19,684 nt of DNA from CAYMLL01 sp964390645 (GTDB lineage: Bacteria > Planctomycetota > UBA8108): positions 1-19,684 of the forward strand of contig CAYMLL010000129.1 in NCBI GenBank assembly GCA_964390645.1. The letters are read 5' to 3'. A model generated the notes under the pieces. That model had not been told where the DNA came from. It made no database searches and saw nothing but the letters and a program-made list of their open reading frames with translations. The position numbers and the translations under genes are program-made. Within the stretch, counting starts at the first letter, position 1. Every line of letters starts with the position of its first letter. Shown here piece after piece: positions 13,373 to 19,684 of the stretch.

Positions 13373-15334
13373 ATGCCGATGTTCGACTACTTCCCTCGTG
13401 TCGCGGCTCTCGTGCCGGCGGCGATCGTGTTCGCGGCGGTCGTTTCCGCGGCGGGCCCGGCATCGGGACAGACGTCTCGCCGACGCGCCACGGTCTCGAC
13501 GGGGGCGACGGTCACTCCGACGACGACCTCGAGCGCCAGCTTCTCGAAGCTCGCTCCGTGGGTGCCGAGGATCAACAAGGCCTACCGCGACTTCCAGCGT
13601 GGACGCCGCGCGTCGGTCGAGAAGGTCTTCAGCGGGCTCTTCCGTGTTGACAGGCGCAACCCGATCGTCCGCACGGTGCTGTCGGAGCTGCGGATTTCGC
13701 GCGGTGAATTCCAGGGCGCCCGCTCGCTCCTGTCGGGTGGATCGCGTCGCCGCGCGTCCGCGTCGAAGGATCCGGTGCCGCTGGTCGACTGGCGAATCCT
13801 CGCGCCTTTTCCGTACAAGGGTCGTGGCAGCCTGAAACACGAGTACGAGCCGGAGAAGGGGGATCCCGACTTCACCGCCCGCTACAAGGGTGACGGACAG
13901 ATCTGCCGCTGGAAGAAGGCGAAGGGGCCTCGTATCGACTATCGCCGCGAGCTCGACATCGAGGGCAGTGGCGTCGGCTACGGGTACTGTGAATTCAACG
14001 CGACGAAGGCCGGATGGGTTCGCTTCGGTATTGGATCGGGCGATGGCATCAAGGCCTGGCTCAACGACACCGTGATTCACGAGAATCAGGTGCGTCGAGA
14101 TATTCGTGAGGACGACGACGAGGTCTTCGCGCTCGTCAGGCGTGGCAAGAACCGGCTTCTGGTCAAGGTCGACTCGAGCGGCGATGAGTTTCGCTTCTAC
14201 ATTCATGTCTACGAGCGGATCCCGCTTCCATCGACGGAGTTCCTCGACAGCGTGCTGGCCGGACTCCGAGCGCTCGAGCGCAAGGACTGGGACGGTGCGC
14301 GTGAGAAGCTCTTCACCGCCGAGTCGCTTCGCCCGGGTAATCCCGAGGTCGCGATCGCCGTGGCGAGGACCTTCCTGGGCCAGAACAACCTGGTCGCGGC
14401 CCGTTCTTGGGCCAACCGCGGGCTTGCGAAGCGTGCCAACTCGGCCGCCGGGCTGGTGACGTACGCGGAGACCATGCTGCGGCTCGAGTCGCCGCTGAAG
14501 GCCTTTGACGCATTTCGTGCCGCGTATCGCGCCAGCGGATATCACGACGGCGATGTCCTTGCCGTATGGGTCGAGAGCGCGAGAAAGTACAGGTGGGAGC
14601 TCCAGGAGGGGCTCGCGCTGATCGATCAGGCGCGAGGTCTTCGCGCGGCGAAGCCGAGCACGGCGAGATCGAAGGCGGAGGCCGCGGGGCTTCTCGGGGA
14701 GGCGCGGCCGAAGCTCGAGTCGACGTTTGTCGGGCTGGCGGATCTCAGTCTTTACTATCGCGAGCTCGGCGATCGCAAGACCGCCGCCGAGCTCGGCATC
14801 CGCGCGCTCGCCAAGCTGACACCGCAGCAGATCGCACTGCACTGCTCGGCGGAGTGGCTTCTCGATCTCGTCAAGGATCTGCGCGCGACGCAGCCTCAGA
14901 ACCGGGAGGCGCGCGAGAAGGTGTTGCGCCTCGTTGAGCAGGTAGATCCGACCCGGTCCGACCTCATCCGCGAAATCCTCGCGCTGAAGGTGACGCAGGG
15001 CCGCTCCGCGGCGTCGCCGAAGATCGAGGCGCTGCTCGAGAAGCGGCCCGAAAAAGCCCTCTACAAGGAGTACGTCCGCAGGCTCTACGAGGCCGGAGAC
15101 CACGAGAAGTGCGTCGAGATCTGCCGTCAGGGGCTCGGTGCCGGCATCGTCTCGCGCACTCTTCGCTACAATCAAGCTCGATCGCTGCTCGTGCTCGAGC
15201 GTTTCGACGAGTCGGAGGAGGTCTTTCGTGGACTCCTTGACGAGAAGGACTACGTCGACCGCGCGAACGAGGGGCTGAAGAAGCTCCTGACGGCGCGCGA
15301 GAAAGCGAAGATGACGACCTCGCGGCGGCGTTGA
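13373..15334 (+). CDS. Exported TPR protein with a beta-sandwich (GLEYA/PA14-like) domain
   Basis: 653 aa from the ATG at 13373 (AGGA seven bases upstream). A signal peptide (about 1-33, RVAALVPAAIVFAAVVSAAGPASG) predicts export. Residues 55-125 form a first helical repeat unit. Residues 138-282 form a beta-sandwich with the signature AGWVRFGIGSGDGIKAWLNDT (213-233) and RGKNRLLVKVDSSGDEFRFYI (257-277), as in carbohydrate-associated domains of planctomycete secreted enzymes. From 286 to the end there are repeated helical pairs typical of TPRs (LAGLRALERKDWDGAREKLF, AVARTFLGQNNLVAARSWANRGL, and final KCVEICRQGLGAG, ARSLLVLERFDESEEVFRGLL). It probably scaffolds protein or glycan interactions outside the cytoplasm. 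Its divergent promoter links it to the DUF1549/1553-DUF1501 pair. Confidence 0.85.
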   Translation: MPMFDYFPRVAALVPAAIVFAAVVSAAGPASGQTSRRRATVSTGATVTPTTTSSASFSKLAPWVPRINKAYRDFQRGRRASVEKVFSGLFRVDRRNPIVRTVLSELRISRGEFQGARSLLSGGSRRRASASKDPVPLVDWRILAPFPYKGRGSLKHEYEPEKGDPDFTARYKGDGQICRWKKAKGPRIDYRRELDIEGSGVGYGYCEFNATKAGWVRFGIGSGDGIKAWLNDTVIHENQVRRDIREDDDEVFALVRRGKNRLLVKVDSSGDEFRFYIHVYERIPLPSTEFLDSVLAGLRALERKDWDGAREKLFTAESLRPGNPEVAIAVARTFLGQNNLVAARSWANRGLAKRANSAAGLVTYAETMLRLESPLKAFDAFRAAYRASGYHDGDVLAVWVESARKYRWELQEGLALIDQARGLRAAKPSTARSKAEAAGLLGEARPKLESTFVGLADLSLYYRELGDRKTAAELGIRALAKLTPQQIALHCSAEWLLDLVKDLRATQPQNREAREKVLRLVEQVDPTRSDLIREILALKVTQGRSAASPKIEALLEKRPEKALYKEYVRRLYEAGDHEKCVEICRQGLGAGIVSRTLRYNQARSLLVLERFDESEEVFRGLLDEKDYVDRANEGLKKLLTAREKAKMTTSRRR

Positions 15335-15449
15335 GGGCGGACTGCTCGCGACTCTTCGTCGCCCGCTTCGCGAGTCACGCGGCCGCGGCTGAGGACGCCG
15401 CACGGCCTGGCGAGCTTCGCGGTCCGCGAAGGGCTGGGTCGGACTCACG

Positions 15450-15469
15450 GGATACCGGGCCCGGTATCC
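15450..15469. terminator. Perfect 20-bp palindrome between convergent genes
   Basis: GGATACCGGGCCCGGTATCC is its own reverse complement. It stands 115 bp after the TPR stop and 66 bp before the permease stop on the other strand, so transcription from both sides converges here. As RNA it could fold into a strong GC hairpin for either direction, although a perfect palindrome leaves little loop. No T-run is present. It could instead be a protein-binding site. Confidence 0.4.
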
Positions 15470-15520
15470 GGAGGCCGGTCCCTGGAGGCCGGTCCCTGGA
15501 GGCCGGTCCCTGGAGGCCCG
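15470..15520. repeat. 14-bp tandem repeat, three and a half copies
   Basis: GGAGGCCGGTCCCT is repeated exactly three times (15470-15483, 15484-15497, 15498-15511) and then a partial fourth copy. It begins directly at the right end of the 20-bp palindrome. Each unit contains the self-complementary GGCC. The array ends 15 bp before the permease stop codon. Confidence 0.9.
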
Positions 15521-15535
15521 CAAGACTCGAGCCGA

Positions 15536-16885
15536 TCAGCCGCTTCCGTCGCGGATCGTGGGGCCCCGGGGGGCTACCTGCGGACGGTCGAGCAGCTCCT
15601 CGAGGTCGCGAACGAGCCCCGGCTGCAGGTGGTGCTCGATCCTGTCCGCCGCGTCGTGTGCGTGGTCGGGAGCGGCTCCCATCTCGGTGATCATGTAGCT
15701 CTCCCAGAGCCGCCGCGCCCGGATGATCGTCTCGACTCGCGAGCGGCCGCTGTCCGTCAGGCACATACGGCCGTCGTCGAAGCCGACGAGCTCCCCACGA
15801 CGGATGCAGTGGGTCATCGTGCTCCGCAAGTGGGACGTCGGGTAGTCGAGAGCGAGAGCGGCCTCCTCGAGCCCGACTTGCTTGCGGTCGTCGGGAGCTT
15901 CGATCCGGTAGACGGCGGCGAGGAGGTTCTCCTCGAGAATCCGCCGGCGAAGCGACCGTGCGCGCCGCGAAGTGGCGACCAGTCCGTGCTTCGGGCTGAG
16001 GGTGAACGCGACGAGGAACTGAACGCCTGCGGTGACCGCGACGCTCGGCGCGCGCGCGGTATCCAGGTCGACGTTTCCGAGCAGGATGGTCAGCCAGGAC
16101 CCGAAGAAGGCTGCGGTCAAGCCGAAGAGCATCGAGAGGAGCAGCACGCGGTGAAACCGGTCGACGAGAAGCGTCGCGGTCGCGGGCGGAACGATCAGGA
16201 ACGCGATCACCAGGATCGCACCGACGGCTTCGAAAGCCGAGACCACGGTCATGGCGAGAAGCGCGATCAGCAAGACGTTGATGAGCCGGAATCGCAGCCC
16301 GAGGCTCCGCGACAGCTCACGGTCGAAGGAGGTGATGAGGATCTCCTTGTAGGCGAGCGCGAAGAAGAGCACGACGAGCACGGTCGACACCATCGTCGGC
16401 ATCACCTGCCGGGCGTTGTCGATGTTCTCGAGCGAACCGTAGAACACACAGTCGACATCGAAGTGCGCGTCACTCGCCTGACTCCTGATCAGGATGACGC
16501 CGGCCGCGAAGAACGCGGGGAAGACGGCGCCGAGCGCCCTGTCTGGCTTGAATCGCGAGTGGCTGGAGAGCGCCACGATAAAGGCCCTCGACACGAGAAC
16601 TGCGATTACTTCAACGGCGAGTATGAACAGCATCGACGTCGACATGCCGAAAGCACCGCCTTCGGAGTGCCCGACCAGGAGGCCCGAGAGGAGGAGCCCC
16701 GCGGCGACCCCGGGCAGCACGCTGTGGCTGACGGCGTCGCCGAGGAGAGCGGTGCGACGGACCACGAATACCGCGCCGAGGAGCGCGCAGCCGACGGCGA
16801 TCAAAGAGGCCATCACGAGCGGCCAGGCGTCGATATCGGCGTCGAACCAGAGCTCGACGGCGGCGAAGAGGGGCGTCACGGTCAC
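15536..16885 (-). CDS. Second metal ABC-3 permease fused to a DtxR-like C-terminal region
   Basis: 449 aa. Residues 20-305 are an ABC-3 (Mn/Zn/Fe) permease with eight or nine hydrophobic segments, the motif LLGDAVSHSVLPGVAAGLLL (47-66), and VGAILVIAFLIVPPATATLL (221-240). Residues 309-449 match DtxR/MntR: winged-helix start ILEENLLAAVYRIE (316-329), CLTDSGRSRVETIIRARRLWE (375-395), DHAHDAADRIEHHL (407-420) and LEELLDRP...PRGPTI. The His of the usual HRLWE is Arg391, and the Cys102/Glu99 ligand position (DtxR/MntR numbering) is Asp414; His410, Glu417 and His418 remain. The GTG start overlaps the previous stop by 4 bp and has a strong AGGAGG. Last gene of the operon. Confidence 0.93.
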   Translation of the reverse strand: MTVTPLFAAVELWFDADIDAWPLVMASLIAVGCALLGAVFVVRRTALLGDAVSHSVLPGVAAGLLLSGLLVGHSEGGAFGMSTSMLFILAVEVIAVLVSRAFIVALSSHSRFKPDRALGAVFPAFFAAGVILIRSQASDAHFDVDCVFYGSLENIDNARQVMPTMVSTVLVVLFFALAYKEILITSFDRELSRSLGLRFRLINVLLIALLAMTVVSAFEAVGAILVIAFLIVPPATATLLVDRFHRVLLLSMLFGLTAAFFGSWLTILLGNVDLDTARAPSVAVTAGVQFLVAFTLSPKHGLVATSRRARSLRRRILEENLLAAVYRIEAPDDRKQVGLEEAALALDYPTSHLRSTMTHCIRRGELVGFDDGRMCLTDSGRSRVETIIRARRLWESYMITEMGAAPDHAHDAADRIEHHLQPGLVRDLEELLDRPQVAPRGPTIRDGSG

Positions 16886-18246
16886 CGCGTTTCCTCCTCG
16901 TCGACGATCGAGGCCGTGGGGATTTCGCGCCCGTGCGGATCGGTGTCGGGGTGGTCGAGCAGCCGCTCGAGCTCCCCGATGGTCTCCTCACCGAGGAAGT
17001 GTTCGATCTCTTCCGCGCTCGCGTGAACGTGATCCGGATCCAGCGACGCCTCTCGTTGCAGAAAGAGCTCCCAGAGTCGGTGCCCACGGACGATCTCGCG
17101 GCCGCGGTTCTCGCCTTGTGGGGTCAGAACGAGGCGGGAGCCCACGATCTCGCCCCAGCCGGATCCGTGCATCTTGCGCGCCAGCGCCCGTGTCACACGG
17201 GTCTCCTCACCGCGTTCCCGGGCGAGAAGTGAGAGCTCGAGTTCCGGGCCGACGTCGAGTTCGCGTTCTTGAATGCGATAGGCCGTCGCCAGGAGGTTTT
17301 CGCGAGCCGTGCGCAGCTCCAGCCGTCGATGGCGACGCCACTTTGCGACAACCCCGCGACGACCCGCGAAGAGAAACGGGACGACGAGGATGCCGAACGC
17401 GACACAGACGATCGATGGACCGACCCCGCTGTCGAAGACGAAGTCGATCCAGGCGCCCGCGAAGCCTGCGGCAGCGCCGACGATACTCGCGCAGAAGATC
17501 ATCGAGTGCAGTCGGTCGGTCAGCAGATAGGCTGTCGCCGGTGGGATCACCAGGAGTGCCGCAACGAGGATGACGCCGAGAATCTTGATGGAAACGACAA
17601 TGACGAGTGTCAGCAGAATCACGAGAACGGCGTCGGCCAAGCGTTGTGGAATACCCACGGTCGAGGCAAAGGCCGGATCGAAGGAGCACGCGAGGAGCTC
17701 CTTGAAGAAGAGCATGACGAAGACGATCACGACCACGGCGGCTATGCCGAGGAAGACGAGGTCGAGAGTCTGGATCACGGCCGGATTGCCGAAGAGGTAG
17801 CGATCGAGTCCTGAAGCCTCGCTGCTGAGATCCGGCCGGCTCGGGCCGGTGATCCAGCTGAGGAGCCAGACGCCACACGCGTAGAACGTGCTCAGCGTGA
17901 TGCCGAGGGCGGCATCCTCCTTGATCGGCGATCGCGCGCAGATGGCTCTCGTCATCCACGCTGCGAGAAGCCCTGCGACCAACGCGCCGAGAAGCAGCGC
18001 CGTTATGCTCTTGTGCCCGGCGACGATGAACCCGGCCGCGACCCCCGGCAGCACGGCGTGCCCGATCATGTCACCGAAGAGTGCCATGCGCCTCAGCGTG
18101 ATGAAGCAGCCGAGCACGGCGCACGTGACGCTGGCGAGCAGAGCGCCGAGCACAGCGGAGCGGATCGCACCAGCCGCATCACCGAGGCCTGCGAGACTGG
18201 AGAAGAACTCGCCGGTCTGCTCGACGATTGTGGTGACGGTGGGCAT
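16882..18246 (-). CDS. First metal ABC-3 permease fused to a DtxR-like C-terminal region
   Basis: 454 aa. Residues 25-300 are the ABC-3 membrane domain, with MALFGDMIGHAVLPGVAAGF (54-73) and LGVILVAALLVIPPATAYLL (223-242). Residues 310-454 are a complete DtxR/MntR-like module: LRTARENLLATAYRIQE (311-327), LVLTPQGENRGREIVRGHRLWE (372-393), DHVHASAEEIEHFL (405-418) and LLDHPDTDPHGREIP (429-443). By alignment to MntR/DtxR, His389, Glu393, His408, Glu412, Glu415 and His416 fill regulator ligand positions, while the N-terminal pair (MntR Asp8/Glu11) is Asn317/Ala320. The permease moves Mn, Zn or Fe with the ATPase upstream; stop and start share one base there (TGATG), with GGAA as ribosome site. 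The fused module may sense metal in the cytoplasm; DNA binding is untested. Confidence 0.94.
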   Translation of the reverse strand: MPTVTTIVEQTGEFFSSLAGLGDAAGAIRSAVLGALLASVTCAVLGCFITLRRMALFGDMIGHAVLPGVAAGFIVAGHKSITALLLGALVAGLLAAWMTRAICARSPIKEDAALGITLSTFYACGVWLLSWITGPSRPDLSSEASGLDRYLFGNPAVIQTLDLVFLGIAAVVVIVFVMLFFKELLACSFDPAFASTVGIPQRLADAVLVILLTLVIVVSIKILGVILVAALLVIPPATAYLLTDRLHSMIFCASIVGAAAGFAGAWIDFVFDSGVGPSIVCVAFGILVVPFLFAGRRGVVAKWRRHRRLELRTARENLLATAYRIQERELDVGPELELSLLARERGEETRVTRALARKMHGSGWGEIVGSRLVLTPQGENRGREIVRGHRLWELFLQREASLDPDHVHASAEEIEHFLGEETIGELERLLDHPDTDPHGREIPTASIVDEEETR

Positions 18247-19013
18247 CAGCTTCCGTCGTGCGACTCCCGAATTGCCTCGCCCGCACGCGAGAGAATCGTC
18301 AGGTGTCCGCCATAGGTCTTGCGAAGAAGATCCTCGTTGAACACCTCGTCGGTCGGTCCGAAGGCGACGAGCCGGCGGTTGAGCAGCAGCAAGTAGTCGA
18401 AGTACTCGCAGGCGGTCTGCAGATCGTGATGGACGACGAGAATGGTCCGCTTCTCCTCGCGCATCTGCTCGAGGATGCGGACGATGGCCTTCTCGGTTGT
18501 CGCGTCAACACCGGCAAAGGGCTCGTCCATCAGGTAGACCTGGCTCTCCTGAGCGAGCGCGCGAGCCAGGAAGATCCGCTGCTGTTGCCCGCCTGAGAGG
18601 TTGGCGATCTGCCGATCCTGGAACGTGCTCATGCCGACCTTCTCGAGGGCCCCGTCGACGATTCGCCGGTCCTCGCGGCCCGGACGACGAAGGAGCCCGA
18701 TGTGGCCGTAGCGTCCCATGGTTACCAGTTCGCGCACGGTAATCGGGAAGTCCCAGTCGACTTCCTCGCGCTGCGGAACGTACGCGACGGAGCGGCGTCT
18801 GGTCGCGAGTGGCTCGCCCCAGAACTTCACCCATCCCGAGGACCGTCTCAGGAGCCCCATGACGGCCTTCAGCAGGGTCGACTTACCGGCGCCGTTGGGG
18901 CCGATGATGCCGACCAGAACGCCCTCGGGAACCTCGAGGTCGATGTTCCACAGCACGGGCTTCTGGCTGTACGAGACCGTCAAGTCGTGGATTTCGAGCG
19001 GTGGCGTGCTCAC
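18246..19013 (-). CDS. Metal ABC transporter ATP-binding protein (Mn/Zn/Fe type)
   Basis: 255 aa, the energy-coupling subunit for the two permeases. Walker A GPNGAGKST (38-46), Q-loop YVPQRE (78-83), signature LSGGQQQR (139-146), Walker B VYLMDEP (159-165) and switch His196 in VVHHDL are all intact. The segment VDWDFPITV (85-93) is typical of the SitB/MntB/PsaB-like ATPases of manganese/zinc uptake. The start is GTG at 19013, overlapping the TGA of the binding-protein gene by 4 bp (GTGA); the open frame upstream reads antisense-like basic sequence and is not used. Its stop overlaps the next ATG by one base, so the four genes should be translationally coupled. Confidence 0.95.
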   Translation of the reverse strand: MSTPPLEIHDLTVSYSQKPVLWNIDLEVPEGVLVGIIGPNGAGKSTLLKAVMGLLRRSSGWVKFWGEPLATRRRSVAYVPQREEVDWDFPITVRELVTMGRYGHIGLLRRPGREDRRIVDGALEKVGMSTFQDRQIANLSGGQQQRIFLARALAQESQVYLMDEPFAGVDATTEKAIVRILEQMREEKRTILVVHHDLQTACEYFDYLLLLNRRLVAFGPTDEVFNEDLLRKTYGGHLTILSRAGEAIRESHDGS

Positions 19014-19684
19014 AGGCTCGAGTCGTCGTTCGAGCTCGACAGAGCCTCGACGATCGTCGACATGTTGTGGCGGAACATCCCGAGGAAGGACTCTGCGCCG
19101 GACCCCGGCATGCCGAGCGCGTCGCTGTACAACTTGCGCTCGAAGACCTCGCACTGCGCCTCGCGCGCAACCTGCACCACCGCGTCGTTGCGTACCGAGG
19201 TCTCGGCGAAGATCACCGGGATGTCGTGCTCCTTGATGTAGGCGACGCTTTCGTGAATCGTTCGCAGCCCGGGCTTGGAGTCGGTGCTGATACCCTGGAG
19301 CGAGTGGGCCTCGAAACCGTACGCCCGTGCAAAATAGCTGTAAGCATCGTGACTGGTGACGAGGTACCGCCGCGCTTCGGGGACCCGGTCCACTTGCTCG
19401 CGAGCCCACGCGTGAGTCTCGAGAAGGAGGGCGACGTAGTCCTTCTTCGCTGCGTCGAAATCGGCGGCGTGCTGCGGCGCGCGCTTCTCGAGCGCGGCGG
19501 TGATCGAAACGACAACCCGTTTCCAGAGCGTCAGGTCGAACCAGATGTGTGGGTCGGGGTAGCTCGCGAGGGCCTGGTTACGGCTGAGCTCCTCGATCGG
19601 GACTGCCTCGCCGACCCCGCCCCCCCCCCCCCCCAAGAGCAAGTAGAGGCGCCGACCGCCGAGCCCGGCGCCCCGCAAAACCAC
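19010..19684 (-). CDS. Metal-binding periplasmic protein of ABC transporter (TroA/ZnuA-like), 5' end missing
   Basis: The C-terminal three quarters of a cluster A-I solute-binding protein. Numbering is from the GTG at the window edge: PDPHIWFD holds His46, VTSHDAYSYFARAYG His112, and LYSDALG Asp188, three of the four metal ligands of TroA-like proteins. His rather than Glu at the third ligand position is TroA/ZnuA-like rather than PsaA-like. LQGISTDSKPG and VIFAETSVRND are further family blocks. The first ligand (usually in a GLHLE-type segment) should lie in the missing part. Residues before about 24 come from a poly-G run and its flank and look corrupted, so the reliable sequence ends near 19619. 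It captures the metal for the downstream ATPase and permeases and is presumably first in the operon. Confidence 0.88.
   Translation of the reverse strand: MVLRGAGLGGRRLYLLLGGGGGGVGEAVPIEELSRNQALASYPDPHIWFDLTLWKRVVVSITAALEKRAPQHAADFDAAKKDYVALLLETHAWAREQVDRVPEARRYLVTSHDAYSYFARAYGFEAHSLQGISTDSKPGLRTIHESVAYIKEHDIPVIFAETSVRNDAVVQVAREAQCEVFERKLYSDALGMPGSGAESFLGMFRHNMSTIVEALSSSNDDSSL
19620..19634. other. 15-base C homopolymer at the damaged contig end
   Basis: Fifteen Cs in a row interrupt the binding-protein gene where the family has normal sequence, and the 50 bases beyond translate to no recognisable part of it. This resembles the G/C block by the N gap and is best read as sequencing or assembly error. 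Confidence 0.75.

Noticed and set aside
13355..15523. A 722-codon open frame on the minus strand, antisense to the whole TPR gene
   Set aside because: The plus strand has signal peptide, beta-sandwich and TPR patterns, whereas the antisense translation is Arg-rich with no domain. Long antisense frames are expected at this GC content.
15629..17026. A 465-codon plus-strand open frame opposite the second permease
   Set aside because: It is a charged Glu/Asp/Arg/His-rich mirror of hydrophobic transmembrane codons; the permease on the minus strand has clear family motifs.
18246..19409. A longer ATPase starting at 19409
   Set aside because: The extra 132 residues overlap the binding-protein gene in another frame and are basic shadow sequence; the GTG at 19013 starts exactly at the ABC domain.

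Overview
The window looks like a contig piece from an uncultured, GC-rich planctomycete (Planctomycetota). The main evidence is a secreted pair that is a hallmark of that phylum: a DUF1549/DUF1553 (PSCyt2/PSD1) protein followed by a Tat-exported DUF1501 protein. Further support comes from lipoproteins, a TPR protein with a beta-sandwich domain, and short intergenic tandem repeats. An internal run of ten Ns, low-complexity G/C blocks beside it and a 15-base C run near the right end point to a draft metagenome assembly. No rRNA, tRNA, CRISPR array, phage gene or transposase was recognised.

Layout. 1-209: tail of an unknown plus-strand frame, then a 9-bp tandem repeat. 306-5361 (minus strand): a Nudix plus metallo-beta-lactamase fusion enzyme, a small lipoprotein of an unassigned family, a repeat-rich spacer, a CYTH-domain phosphohydrolase/cyclase-like protein, the remnant of an S9 prolyl oligopeptidase, and a 2-dehydro-3-deoxygalactonokinase interrupted by the assembly gap. 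5463-8535 (plus strand): a tight three-gene cluster of a DJ-1/PfpI protein, an MscS-type channel and maltokinase, which fits stress or osmotic adaptation linked to trehalose/glycogen metabolism. 8549-9847: a PNPOx-like flavin protein and a divergent CBM9-like lipoprotein. 9918-15334: the DUF1549/DUF1553 and DUF1501 genes on the minus strand, and a divergent exported TPR protein sharing a 112-bp promoter region with them. 15536-19684 (minus strand): a fully overlapping metal-uptake operon in the order solute-binding protein (5' end missing), ATPase, permease, permease.

The most interesting system is that metal operon. Both ABC-3 permeases carry a complete DtxR/MntR-like C-terminal region (winged helix plus metal-binding/dimerisation part) fused to the membrane domain. 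The first keeps most of the regulator-type metal ligands. The second has lost the key histidine and has a Glu-to-Asp change. This suggests a transporter that senses cytoplasmic metal directly, or a membrane-tethered regulator, with the two copies specialised. Secondary points are the in-frame deleted S9 peptidase, the Nudix-MBL fusion, back-to-back promoters with overlapping -10 boxes, and a set of unrelated short repeats that all lie just 3' of genes.
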